Shown here: one piece after another, positions 8,399 to 16,711 of the stretch | Layout of the letters: the number at the start of each line of letters is the position of its first letter | Numbering within the stretch: the first letter of the stretch is position 1 | Assembly: GCF_018967845.1 (NCBI RefSeq) | Contig: NZ_JAHLZZ010000001.1 | Span: forward strand, 4,464,001 to 4,528,000 | Direction of reading: 5' to 3' | Source: Hymenobacter siberiensis | GTDB lineage: Bacteria; Bacteroidota; Bacteroidia; Cytophagales; Hymenobacteraceae | Length of the DNA stretch: 64,000 nt | Program-made: the position numbers and the translations under genes | Notes under the pieces: generated by a model | What the model saw: only the letters and a program-made list of their open reading frames with translations | Told to the model about the DNA's origin: nothing | Database searches by the model: none

Positions 8399-8434
8399 AA
8401 AAAAGAGCCCCACCAATACGATGGGGCTCTTTTT
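8399..8434. terminator. Bidirectional intrinsic terminator
   Basis: A stem AAAAAAGAGCCCCA pairs with TGGGGCTCTTTTT around an 8-9 base loop. It lies between the convergent aquaporin and OmpA-like genes and could stop transcription from both sides. Confidence 0.85.
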
Positions 8435-8453
8435 GTCGTTTCCGAGCCAATGC

Positions 8454-9904
8454 TTAGAGCACGGGCGCGGGAACGGGAACGAACTCAAATCGGAATTCGA
8501 CCCGGCGGTTTTTCGTCATGCCGGCGGGTGTGGTGTTGGGTGCCGCTGGCTCGCTCTCACCCCGGCCTTCGGTGATGATGCGGCTGGACTCGACCCCCTT
8601 GTTGGTGAAGTAGCGTTTCACAGCTTCGGCACGGCGCACGGAAAGGCCCTGGTTGTACTCATCGGTACCGCGGCTGTCGGCGTGGCCAATGATGCGCAAC
8701 TGGTAGTCCGCGTGGGTCTTCATGGCTTGCGAAATGCGGTTGGCCGTGGGATACGAGCTGCGCTCGATAACCGTGCTGTTGGTGCGGAACCGGATGGGCA
8801 CCTGCAGTTTCAGCAAACTGGGGTCGATGGCCAGCGGGCAGCCCACTGAGTCGACGCGGGCACCGGCGGGGGTGTCGGGGCATTTGTCCACGTTGTCGAG
8901 CACACCGTCGCGGTCCTGGTCGAGCACCAGCGGGCAGCCGTTGGCATCTACCCGGGTGCCGGCGGGGGTGTCGGGGCACTTATCGTTGGGGTCGCTCACG
9001 CCGTCGTTGTCGGCGTCGGGGCAGCCTTTCAGCTCGGCCTTGCCAGGGGTATCGGGGCAGGCATCTTCGCTGTCGCGCACGCCATCGCCGTCGCGGTCGG
9101 GGCAGCCTTCGAGGGTGGCGAGGCCTTTCTCATCGGGGCACTTGTCCTGGTAGTCGGGCACGCCATCGGCGTCGCGGTCGAGGGGGCAGCCGTTGGGGTC
9201 CACGGCCACGCCGGCGGGCGTTTCGGGGCACTTGTCCTTGCGGTCGGGCACGCCGTCGTGTCGGTATCCTTGGCTTTGCCGAAGGCGATGGTGAGGCCCA
9301 CGGTGTACTGCAGGTACCGGTCATCGAACTTGTCGCTGTCGCGGATGGGCTCGCCGTCAATGTTGGCATTGAGGGGAATGTGCTGGCCGGTCTGGACGAA
9401 CACGCCCACCGCATCAGAAAGCCGGAAGTTGATACCAGCGGCACCAAACAGGTCGAAGTACGACTTGTTTTCGTTCACGTTCAGGCCGCGCACCTTGCCT
9501 TCGCGGCTCATGTACACGTAGCCGGGGGCGGCCAGCAGGTAGGGCTGCACGCGGGCGTCTTCCTTCAGGGCCCAGCCGTTGTTCAGCTTCAGCTTGAGGA
9601 CCAGATTGGCATTCACCACATTGGTGCTGAAGTAGGTGGCGGCACTCTGGGCACCTTTCAGCACCACGTAGCTGCCCTGGAGGCTCAGGTCGAGGCCCGG
9701 GGTGAGGTAGCGGTTGATGCCGATGCCGGGGCCATAGGCGTTGCGGTCCCACTTCCAGAAGTCTTCGCCCAGGCTGCATTTGTACTGGTAGGCGCTGCCG
9801 AACAGGCTGACGGCCATTTTGCGGTCGGCCGTTTGGGCGTGGCCGTGCGAAGCGACCAGCCCCACAATGGCAACGGCTTGAAGAGTTGTTAAAAGGTGTC
9901 TCAT
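8454..9904 (-). pseudogene. OmpA-family protein with TSP3 repeats, frameshifted
   Basis: The N-terminal part (9904 to about 9260) encodes a signal peptide and an eight-strand barrel-like domain of about 215 residues. The C-terminal part (from 9257 down to 8454) encodes five calcium-binding thrombospondin type 3 repeats (DxDxDGVxD..DxCPDTP) followed by an OmpA peptidoglycan-binding domain with HADSRGTDEYNQGLSVRRA. The two parts are in different frames. Adding one base at 9258-9259 restores DTDTDGVPDRKDKCP across the join. The whole would be about 483 residues, a normal size for this family. The cause is either a genuine single-base deletion or a sequencing error; with the shift, only a barrel without its cell-wall anchor is made. 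Confidence 0.85.
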
Positions 9905-10201
9905 ATGGGAGGGTTTTAGGATAGAGAAAGGCCCCGAGAGAGCGAAAAATCAGCACGCCGGGCCACACGCGCAGCTTCCTGCTATACCCTACAAATTCTA
10001 TAAGGCTATAGATTAATTGCCTCCAGCGGCTCAAATTGGCCCACCCGCCTGAGAATGAAACGGTATTATCAGCGTTTTTTTGAAGTTGCGGCGGGCGGCT
10101 GGGGGCGCGGGGGGCGTAATCAGCAGCGCAACAATGGCTACAGCCGCCTCAAATTCATTTCCTCCCGACCTTTGCCCCTTCACTTCTTAAGACTCCCCCC
10201 T

Positions 10202-11038
10202 ATGGCCAGCCTCCTCCTCGGCGATTACAACGACCTCGAAGTAGCCCGCGAAACCAGCATCGGCCTCTACCTCACCTCCGACGACGGCGACCTGCTGCTG
10301 CCCGAAAAGTACGTGGAGGCCGGCACCCGCGTGGGCGACATCGTGCGCGTGTTCGTGTACCGCGACTCGGAAGACCGCCTCATTGCCACCAACCTGCGGC
10401 CCCTGGCGCTGGTGAACTCCTACGCCGGCCTCACGGTGAAGGACCACGGCCCGGCCGGCGCCTTCCTGGAGTGGGGCCTGGAAAAAGACCTGCTCCTGCC
10501 CTTCCGCAACCAGCGGCGCGACCTGCGCACCGGCGAGCGGGTGTTTGTGTACGTGTACCTCGACGAGGAAAGCGACCGCCTCGTGGCTTCCACCAAGTGG
10601 AAGCAGTTCATCAGCAACGAGCCTTTCCAGGGCGAGCCCGGCGACGCGGTGCGCATCATGGTAGCCGACGAAACCGAGCTGGGCTACCCCATCATTGTGA
10701 ACGGCACGCACCAGGGGCTGCTGTTCCACAACGAAGTATTCCGCCCCCTGCGCCTGGGCGAGCAGCTATCCGGCTTCCTGCGCCAAGTGCGAGCCGATGG
10801 CAAGCTCGACGTGCGCCTGCAAAAAGAAGGCTACGGCGAGGTGGAATCGGCGACGGATACGCTGCTCAAAGCCATTCAGGCCGCGCCGGGCGGCCGCCTG
10901 CCGCTGGGCGACAAGAGCCTAGCCGAGGACGTGTACCGCCGCGTGGGCATGAGCAAAAAAGTATTTAAGAAGGCCCTGGGGGCACTATTCCGGCAGGGAC
11001 TAGTGCTACTGGAGCCGGAAGCAACCCAGTTGAAGTAG
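10202..11038 (+). CDS. CvfB/YitL-like S1 RNA-binding protein
   Basis: The protein has 278 residues from the ATG at 10202; earlier in-frame codons lie in noncoding-looking DNA. It has tandem S1-like OB folds (about residues 1-65 with LLLPEKYVEAGTRVGDIVRVFVY, then 70-140 and 150-215) and a C-terminal winged helix (about 225-278) with VYRRVGMSKKVFKKALGALF. This is the CvfB architecture. Family members bind RNA and affect virulence-factor expression in Staphylococcus; the role here is not known. It is followed at once by a palindrome and a RAYT gene. Confidence 0.88.
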   Translation: MASLLLGDYNDLEVARETSIGLYLTSDDGDLLLPEKYVEAGTRVGDIVRVFVYRDSEDRLIATNLRPLALVNSYAGLTVKDHGPAGAFLEWGLEKDLLLPFRNQRRDLRTGERVFVYVYLDEESDRLVASTKWKQFISNEPFQGEPGDAVRIMVADETELGYPIIVNGTHQGLLFHNEVFRPLRLGEQLSGFLRQVRADGKLDVRLQKEGYGEVESATDTLLKAIQAAPGGRLPLGDKSLAEDVYRRVGMSKKVFKKALGALFRQGLVLLEPEATQLK

Positions 11039-11040
11039 GG

Positions 11041-11138
11041 TGCGGGGCTTGCCCCCGCCCGTCGTTGAACGGTAACCTTAAATACGGCTCTAAATTAGAG
11101 CCAACTACTACCGTTCAACGACAGTAAAGCAAGCTCCG
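11041..11138. repeat. REP-like palindrome R5 upstream of RAYT
   Basis: The arms GTCGTTGAACGGTA and TACCGTTCAACGAC pair perfectly, with imperfect outer arms GCGGGGCTTGC and GCAAGCTCCGC. The left edge, GGGTGCGGGGCTTGCCCCCG, matches the right edge of the palindrome at 11616-11707 in inverted orientation. The start of the RAYT gene lies 12 bases downstream. Confidence 0.85.
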
Positions 11139-11149
11139 CAAACCACTTC

Positions 11150-11614
11150 ATGGAATTACCTCCGCAACGCCGTAGCATTCGATACAATGGGTATGACTAT
11201 AGCATGGCTGGCTATTATGCTCTGACTATCTGTGCACACAACAAAGCCCATATTTTCGGCAGTTTGGCAACGGGAGAATCATTACAACATTCTTCCTTGG
11301 GTGAAGTCACACTACTTGAATTAGCTGCTGTACCAGAACATTTCCCCACAGTAAAACTAGATGCCTGGATATTAATGCCAAATCATCTGCATTGCATTTT
11401 GGTGCTGACACGCAATCAGGTAGTAGCCATAAATGCGGTCGTGGGCAGTTTCAAGTCACGTTGCTTTACCCAATGGCGTAAGCAATTATTAGCCGCAAAT
11501 CAGCCGGCACCGGCTTCGTGCTGGCAGCGTGATTACTACGAGCGGATTATTCGCGACGCCAGCGAGCTGGAAAGCTACCGACGCTATATTATAGACAACC
11601 CTAATCGGTGGTAG
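11150..11614 (+). CDS. REP-associated tyrosine transposase (RAYT, TnpA_REP)
   Basis: The 154-residue protein belongs to the Y1 HUH superfamily. MPNHLHCIL holds the metal-binding HxH pair, YYALTICAHNKAHIFG is the conserved N-terminal strand, and CWQRDYYERIIRD with YRRYIIDNPNRW is the C-terminal block that carries the catalytic Tyr. RAYTs recognise and cut single-stranded REP hairpins. Here the gene is bracketed by two palindromes that share a GGGGCTTGCCCC-type edge (11041-11138 and 11616-11707), the layout expected of a REP/RAYT module. Its lower GC content than the neighbours suggests recent arrival. It has a complete frame. Confidence 0.9.
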   Translation: MELPPQRRSIRYNGYDYSMAGYYALTICAHNKAHIFGSLATGESLQHSSLGEVTLLELAAVPEHFPTVKLDAWILMPNHLHCILVLTRNQVVAINAVVGSFKSRCFTQWRKQLLAANQPAPASCWQRDYYERIIRDASELESYRRYIIDNPNRW

Positions 11615-11615
11615 T

Positions 11616-11707
11616 ACGGGGCTTGCCCCTGCCTGTCGTCGAACAGAATTTTCAGGATGGCGTAGACTCTGCTCAACGACGGGCGGGGGCAAGCCCCGCA
11701 CCCTACT
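11616..11707. repeat. REP-like palindrome R5 downstream of RAYT
   Basis: The left arm GGGGCTTGCCCCTGCCTGTC pairs with GACGGGCGGGGGCAAGCCCC with few mismatches around a loop of about 35 bases. The right edge repeats the edge of the upstream palindrome inverted, so the RAYT gene lies between mirror-image ends. Confidence 0.85.
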
Positions 11708-11708
11708 T

Positions 11709-12359
11709 ATGAAAACCGCCCTCCTCGCCGGTGCTACCGGCCTCATTGGTTCACAACTACTGCCGCTGCTGCTGGCTTCGGACCGCTACACCAAGGTGAT
11801 TGTGGTGGGCCGCAAGGCTGTGCCCACTATCCATCCCAAGCTGGTGCAGGTGGTCACGGAGCTGGACAAGCTGGATGAGGCGCGCCTAAAGCTCATCGCC
11901 GACGACGTGTACTGCTGCCTGGGCACCACCATGAAGCAGGCGGGCTCGAAGGAGGCATTTTTCAAAGTCGATTTCCTGTACGTGGTGCAGCTGGCAGCGC
12001 TGGCGGCCAGCAACTTTGCCGCGCAGTTCATGGTGGTATCCAGCATGGGGGCCGATGCCGAAAGCTCCATCTACTACAGCCGGGTGAAGGGCGAAATGGA
12101 AGCCGCCGTGCGCCAGACGCCTTTCCGGGCCATTCATATTTTCCGGCCCTCGCTGCTGCTGGGCGAGCGGGCGCAGCCCCGCCTGGGCGAACGCCTGGGG
12201 GCCATAGTGCTACGGCTGGTGAGCCCGCTGCTGCGCGGCCCGCTGCTGAAGTACCGCCCCGTGGCCGGGGCCACAGTAGCCGCCGCCATGCTCCACGCCG
12301 CCGAGGATGACGGCGGGGGTGTGCGCGTGCATCTTTCCGACGAACTGGCCCGGGACTAA
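11709..12359 (+). CDS. NAD(P)-binding SDR, HTATIP2/YwnB-like oxidoreductase
   Basis: The 216-residue protein starts with the Rossmann motif GATGLIGSQL and ends its nucleotide-binding half with FMVVSSMGAD. YYSRVKGEME is the Tyr-x3-Lys pair of short-chain dehydrogenases. This short atypical SDR layout matches the HTATIP2/TIP30-like group. The substrate is unknown. The start codon lies immediately after the RAYT-flanking palindrome, so that palindrome sits in its promoter or leader region. A strong hairpin terminator follows at 12459-12508. Confidence 0.85.
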   Translation: MKTALLAGATGLIGSQLLPLLLASDRYTKVIVVGRKAVPTIHPKLVQVVTELDKLDEARLKLIADDVYCCLGTTMKQAGSKEAFFKVDFLYVVQLAALAASNFAAQFMVVSSMGADAESSIYYSRVKGEMEAAVRQTPFRAIHIFRPSLLLGERAQPRLGERLGAIVLRLVSPLLRGPLLKYRPVAGATVAAAMLHAAEDDGGGVRVHLSDELARD

Positions 12360-12458
12360 CAACTGGGACAGCCCCAAGGAACTGGCGTAGGCTACTACCT
12401 GCCGCAACCGCGCACTGCCAGCTACCAGCGGGGGGCGCTGTTGCTATCCGCTGCATTG

Positions 12459-12508
12459 GCGGCCACTTCGGCGCGGGCTGCTCTGGCCGAAGTGGCCGCT
12501 GGTTTTTT
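12459..12508 (+). terminator. Intrinsic terminator
   Basis: GCGGCCACTTCGGC pairs perfectly with GCCGAAGTGGCCGC (14 bp) across a 13-base loop and is followed by six T residues. It ends the SDR transcript about 100 bases after its stop. Confidence 0.85.
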
Positions 12509-12615
12509 CCTGACCGATACAGTGGAGAGGGCTCTGAACAAAAAGTAAACCCGGGTGTAAGGGTGGTAGCGGGTGGACGTCTGGCCCCGCAACTGTTCGT
12601 TATTTCCCCAAGCTC

Positions 12616-13221
12616 ATGAAGTCCTTTTTGAATCTTACCGGCGCACTGGCACTGCTGGCCGCTCCGGCGCTGGCCCAGCAAGCCCCCGCTCCATCACTCA
12701 CGGCCTCGGCCCTGGCGGTGGGTAGCATGGCTCCGGCTTTTAAAGGCCAGGATGCCGCCGGCCGGCCAGTAGAGTTGCGCCAGCTCTTGAAAAAGGGCCC
12801 CGTAGTGCTGTATTTCTACCGTGGACAGTGGTGCCCGTATTGCAACAAGGAGCTGAGCCAGCTGCAGGATTCGCTGCAGGTGCTCACGGCCAAGGGCGCG
12901 CAAGTGGTGGTGATAACTCCCGAAACGCCGGCCAACATCGACCAGACGGTGGCCAAAACCAAGGCGTCGTTCCCCATCGTACATGACCAGAACCTGACCA
13001 TTATGAAGGCCTACAAAACGGCTTTTGTGGTGGACGATGCCACGGCGAAAAAGTACATGGGCTTCGGCGTCGACCTGAAAAAGGCCAATGGGCTCGACCA
13101 GAACATTCTGCCCGTGCCCGCCACCTACGTCATCGGTCAGGATGGCAAAATCAAGTTTGCCTACTTCAACACCGACTACCGCCACCGCACCAGCGTGCGG
13201 CAGGTGGCCCAGGCGCTGTAA
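12616..13221 (+). CDS. Periplasmic peroxiredoxin-like (AhpC/TSA) protein
   Basis: The 201-residue protein has a signal peptide (MKSFLNLTGALALLAAPALA) and then a thioredoxin-fold AhpC/TSA domain. The active site YRGQWCPYCNKEL has two cysteines (Cys73 and Cys76) in a WCxxC arrangement, as in peroxiredoxin-like family 2 proteins rather than classical 2-Cys peroxiredoxins. ATYVIGQDGKIKFAYFN is the conserved cis-Pro and strand region. It probably reduces peroxides or handles thiols outside the cytoplasm. The spondin-domain lipoprotein gene starts 31 bases after it, so they may be co-transcribed. Confidence 0.88.
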   Translation: MKSFLNLTGALALLAAPALAQQAPAPSLTASALAVGSMAPAFKGQDAAGRPVELRQLLKKGPVVLYFYRGQWCPYCNKELSQLQDSLQVLTAKGAQVVVITPETPANIDQTVAKTKASFPIVHDQNLTIMKAYKTAFVVDDATAKKYMGFGVDLKKANGLDQNILPVPATYVIGQDGKIKFAYFNTDYRHRTSVRQVAQAL

Positions 13222-13252
13222 TCCCGCTCGTCTAATCCCGTTTTTTCGCGCC

Positions 13253-13939
13253 ATGCCTTGTTCACTCCATCGCCTGGGCCTGTGGCCCGCCATGCTTGGG
13301 CTGGCAGCCTGCACCAACACCAGCCCGGCCGGGCAGCCCCCCGCCCCAACTATTGGGCCGGCCCTGTACCGCGTCACGTTCGAAGCCACCTGGAGCGCCG
13401 ACACGCACGCCAACTTCCCGGCCGGGGCGCATTTTTCGGCAGTTATCGGGGCTTCACACCGGGCCGATGGGCTGCTGTTTCGGCCCGGCCAGCTGGCCAG
13501 TACCGGCATCAGGGACATGGCGGAGCGCGGCAACAATACCGCGTTGCGGACCGAAATAACGACCTTGGCAAGCAGTGGCGCGGCTTTCCGAATGTTGGAG
13601 GGGCGCGTTATCAACTCGCCGGGGATGGTGGCCGACACCATTCGCCTCAACGCCGCCCACCCCCGCCTGAGCCTGGTGACGATGATTGCGCCGAGCCCGG
13701 ACTGGTTTGCGGTGCTGGAAGACGAAAACCTGCTCGATGCCAACGGCCAATGGGTGGCCCAGCGCCGGGTGCCCGCCCGTGCCTACGACGCCGGCACCGA
13801 CAGCGGCCCCAGCTTTACCGCCCCCGACCAGGCCACCCTGCCGGCCGGCGTGGTAGCCCCGCTACGGCTGCCGCCCGCCACCGGCCCCGCGCCCGACGGC
13901 CCGCCGCTGGGCACCTGGCTCCTGGAGCGCATCAAATAA
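13253..13939 (+). CDS. Spondin-domain lipoprotein
   Basis: The product has 228 residues from the ATG at 13253. The lipobox LGLAAC at the end of the signal sequence predicts lipid anchoring. The mature part carries a spondin N domain: YRVTFEATWSADTHANFPAG at the start, FSAVIGASHR, and later SPDWFAVLEDENLLDANGQW. In other proteins this domain binds divalent metal and extracellular ligands; the bacterial role is unknown. It follows the peroxiredoxin gene on the same strand with a short gap. The frame is intact. Confidence 0.85.
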   Translation: MPCSLHRLGLWPAMLGLAACTNTSPAGQPPAPTIGPALYRVTFEATWSADTHANFPAGAHFSAVIGASHRADGLLFRPGQLASTGIRDMAERGNNTALRTEITTLASSGAAFRMLEGRVINSPGMVADTIRLNAAHPRLSLVTMIAPSPDWFAVLEDENLLDANGQWVAQRRVPARAYDAGTDSGPSFTAPDQATLPAGVVAPLRLPPATGPAPDGPPLGTWLLERIK

Positions 13940-13978
13940 CCCAAAGCCAACCGGAGTGCCGGCAGCAGCCTGGCGGAG

Positions 13979-14076
13979 GCCTGACACGGAGTGGTGCAAC
14001 GACTTGTTGGTCGTCGCACCGCTCCGTGTCAGGCCGAACAAGCCCGCTGGGCAGTTCATCGCACCACCCGACTTTG
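13979..14076. repeat. Dispersed palindromic repeat, family R3, copy 1
   Basis: The arms GCCTGACACGGAG (13979-13991) and CTCCGTGTCAGGC (14022-14034) are perfectly complementary, with a nested GGTGC..ACGAC/GTCGT..GCACC stem. The right flank GCCCGCTGGGCAGTTCATCG recurs inverted near 18510-18532. It lies after the spondin gene and may double as a terminator. Confidence 0.75.
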
Positions 14077-14161
14077 AACTGCTACCTGCGGGTTATGGCG
14101 TACTTCGCGCCTTACCGCTTACTTTTGTCCAACTTTTAACATTACCAAACAGTGTTTTTTC

Positions 14162-14761
14162 ATGAATTATTTACGTCTTACCGGGTTCCTGCTTCTCCTG
14201 TTACCCGGCCTGGCCGCTAACGCCCAATCGAAGAAAAAAAGTAGCGGCGGCGGCAGTGGCAGCGGTTCGGGCTATAGCACGGGCATTGGCCTGCGCGGTG
14301 GCGGCTGGTCGTCGGGACTCACGCTGAAGCACTTTTTGGGCAGCGGCAAGGGCGTGGCCATCGAGGCTCTGCTCACGACGGAGTACAAAGCACGCGGTGG
14401 CCGCCTCACCATTCTGGGCGAAAAGCACATTGGTGTGCCCGACGCCAAGGGCCTGCAGTTCTACTACGGCGCGGGCTTCCACGCCGGGGCCTACCAGGGC
14501 CGCTACTACTTTGCCGACGACCGGTTTTACTACAACGGCCGCAACGGCGACGGGTACTTCCTCAAAGGCAACAAAGACGGTTATTACTACGACGAAACCA
14601 CGTACCTCGCCATCGGAGCCGACCTGATTCTGGGCCTCGAATACAAGCTGCCCGACCTGCCCTTCGTGGTAGGCGTCGACTACAAGCCCTTCTTCGAGGT
14701 ATTCCACGGCTACACCGGCTTCTACAACGATGCGGCCGTGAGCCTGCGCTTCACGTTCTAG
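14162..14761 (+). CDS. Secreted barrel-like protein of unknown function
   Basis: The 199-residue protein has a signal peptide ending near NAQ, a Lys/Ser/Gly-rich linker (SKKKSSGGGSGSGSG), and then alternating aromatic strands ending in a Phe (LRFTF), a typical outer membrane barrel end. It shares a pattern with the product at 38796-39278: a YYGAGFHAG-like segment, GLEYKLPDLPFVVGVDYKP and a final strand. The two are likely diverged members of one family. A Tyr-rich stretch around residues 115-150 is distinctive. No function is known. A strong terminator follows directly. Confidence 0.75.
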   Translation: MNYLRLTGFLLLLLPGLAANAQSKKKSSGGGSGSGSGYSTGIGLRGGGWSSGLTLKHFLGSGKGVAIEALLTTEYKARGGRLTILGEKHIGVPDAKGLQFYYGAGFHAGAYQGRYYFADDRFYYNGRNGDGYFLKGNKDGYYYDETTYLAIGADLILGLEYKLPDLPFVVGVDYKPFFEVFHGYTGFYNDAAVSLRFTF

Positions 14762-14778
14762 CCCGATTTTTTTCCGAA

Positions 14779-14827
14779 GCAAAAAGCCTGTCGGCCGGAG
14801 CGATGCTCTGGCCGACAGGCTTTTTGC
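14779..14827. terminator. Intrinsic terminator
   Basis: GCAAAAAGCCTGTCGGCC and GGCCGACAGGCTTTTTGC pair perfectly over 18 bases with a 13-base loop. The hairpin has T-rich arms in both directions. Confidence 0.9.
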
Positions 14828-14896
14828 ATTTCTGAACAGGCACAACGGCCGGCAGTGGGGCTATGCTGCGGCTGCCAGGACCGCCGCACCATGCTA

Positions 14897-15734
14897 GAGC
14901 GTGAGGACAATTACCTTTGCTTTGGCAATCGTTTATAACGAAGAAATTATTTATGAGAAGACATGAGATCAGCGATGCTCAATGGCTGGCGGTGAGTCCC
15001 CTTTTGTCGGGTAAAGCCACGGATTGCGGGGTGACGGGCAAAGACAACCGCTTGTTTTTCAACGCGGTCGTGTGGATAATGCGCACCGGTTGCCCGTGGG
15101 CCGACCTGCCCGAACGCTTCGGCAAATTCAACACCGTGTGCAAGCGCTTCCGGCGCATGGCGACCAAAGGGGTTTGGGAGCGGGCCTTCCAGGCCCTGCA
15201 AGCCCCCGAACTGGACTGGGTCATGCTCGATTCGACCGTCGTGCGGGCGCACCAGCATTCAGCGGGCCAAAAAAAAGTAACGCCGCCACCGAGTGCCTCG
15301 GACGCAGCCGCGGGGGCATCGGCACCAAAATTCACGCCTGCGTTGAGTCGCTGGGCAACGCCGTGCGGCTGATTGCGACCGAAGGCCAGGCGGGCGACAG
15401 CCCGCAGGCGCTGCCCTTGCTGGCGGACCTGCAGCCGGGCAAAGTGCTGGCCGACACGGCTTACGACAGCGACGCAACCCGCGCCTATTGCACCGAAAGG
15501 GGCATCGAAGCCGTCATTCCCAGCCATCCCAACCGGGTAGAACCCTTGGCAATGGACGAAGAAACCTACCGCGACCGCAATAAAGTCGAGCGCTTTTTTG
15601 GCCGCCTCAAGCAATACCGCCGCCTGGCCACCCGCTACGAAAAAACCGCCGTTTCCTTCCTCGCCTTTTGGTATATTGGTGCTACGCTAGATTGGCTTAG
15701 GTAAATAAATAAATCTTTTATTGTCCTCACGCTC
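14897..15734 (+). mobile_element. IS5-family (IS427-like) insertion sequence
   Basis: Perfect 15-bp terminal inverted repeats GAGCGTGAGGACAAT lie at 14897-14911 and 15720-15734, flanked on both sides by TA, the usual target duplication of this group. The element holds one transposase split over two frames with an A-run between. It sits just upstream of a zinc-ribbon gene that is now broken. Confidence 0.93.
14953..15704 (+). CDS. IS5-family transposase made by -1 frameshift
   Basis: The first frame starts at the ATG at 14953 (MRRHEISDAQW) and carries the DNA-binding region and first catalytic Asp (VMLDSTVVRAHQ). At 15269-15276 there are eight A residues followed by G, in phase as CAA AAA AAA G. 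A -1 slip there continues into SNAATECLGRSRGGIGTKIH. The second frame holds the second Asp (LADTAYDSD) and the Glu (NKVERFFGRLKQYRRL). Such A-run slippage is known for IS427-group elements, so the fused protein of about 250 residues is the active enzyme. No other damage is visible. Confidence 0.9.
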
Positions 15735-15804
15735 TAAGGGGCCTTCAGTATCATCATATTGGTATTTGACGCTACTTTTACCCGTCACTTCTCTCCATCG
15801 CCCC

Positions 15805-16470
15805 ATGAGCTCCCTGATACAATTCGTTGCCAACTACGACGACCTTTCCACCGATAAGGGCTTCCAGTTCAAGTTTCATTGCGATAAGTGCCGCAACGGC
15901 TACATGTAGCGGTTTCAGCCCAACGCCATTGGCATTGCGGGCAGCTTGCTGCAGGCGGCCAGCAGCCTGTTTGGCGGGCTGGGCAGGGCCGAAAACGCGG
16001 CCTACCACATTCAGCGGGCCGTGGGCGGCAAGGCGCACGACGACGCCCTGCAAACCGCCGTGGCCGAGGGCGCGCAGCAGTTCAAGCAGTGCACCCGCTG
16101 CGGCCACTGGGTGTGCCCCGATGCCTGCTGGAACCACAGCGCCGGCCTCTGCGAAAGCTGCGCCCCCGACGAGCAGGAGGAGCTTCGCGCCCAGCAGGCC
16201 CAAGCCACGAGCGAGCAAATTCGGACCAAAACGCGCAAGCAGGATTACACCAAAAACCTCGATTTCCTAAACCGCGACCCGCTGCTGCAATGCCAGAGCT
16301 GCCAGAGCTGCCAGAGCTGCCAGACCAAGCTGGCCCCCGGCCAGAAGTTCTGCCCCAGTTGCGGCACTCCGGCCACCGCCCAAACCCAGCCCCGCCACTG
16401 CACCAGCTGCGGCGAGGCGCTGAAACCGGCACAGAAATTCTGCCCCGGCTGCGGCACCAAGATGGGGTAG
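15805..16470 (+). pseudogene. Zinc-ribbon protein gene with internal TAG stop
   Basis: A frame starts at the ATG at 15805 and encodes FKFHCDKCRNGYM, then meets TAG at 15907-15909. The same frame then runs without a break to 16470. It encodes FQPNAIGIAGSLLQAASSLF, a C-x2-C pair set (CTRCGHWVCPDACW), and two C-terminal double zinc ribbons (CPSCGTPA and CPGCGTK). The joined product would be about 221 residues, a regular size for these proteins. A 9-base tandem repeat gives CQSCQSCQSCQ. The stop splits the first zinc ribbon, so the gene is probably inactive, or a shorter product starts downstream. It lies 71 bases after an IS. Confidence 0.8.
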
Positions 16471-16591
16471 TGCGGAGCGGTAAGCCAAAACCACGTCAGG
16501 CTTAGCCAGCGTGTGCGCCGCCGAAGCGCCTCTATCGCGCCAATAATCGACGATGATTGGCGTTGGGCAGAAGGCTGGTCCCGGAGCTTGC

Positions 16592-16654
16592 CAGCTGGCT
16601 GGCTGGCTGCTGGCTGGCTGCTGGCTGGCTGGCTGCTGGCTGGCTGGCTGCTGG
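16592..16654. repeat. CTGG/CTG tandem repeat tract
   Basis: About 63 bases consist of CTGG units broken at intervals by a CTG unit, giving a higher-order repeat of about 15 bases (CTGGCTGGCTGGCTG). It lies in the 241-base gap before the ABC ATPase gene. Such tracts are prone to slippage in copy number. No protein is proposed for it. Confidence 0.85.
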
Positions 16655-16711
16655 TTTGCGGCGGGCGTAGCTGGCGGCCTTGCGGCCGTTATCTTTTTTT
16701 TCCGCTGATGC

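Noticed and set aside
16592..16654. CRISPR array
   Set aside because: The tract is a pure CTGG/CTG microsatellite with no spacers; no other regularly spaced repeats and no cas genes exist in the window.
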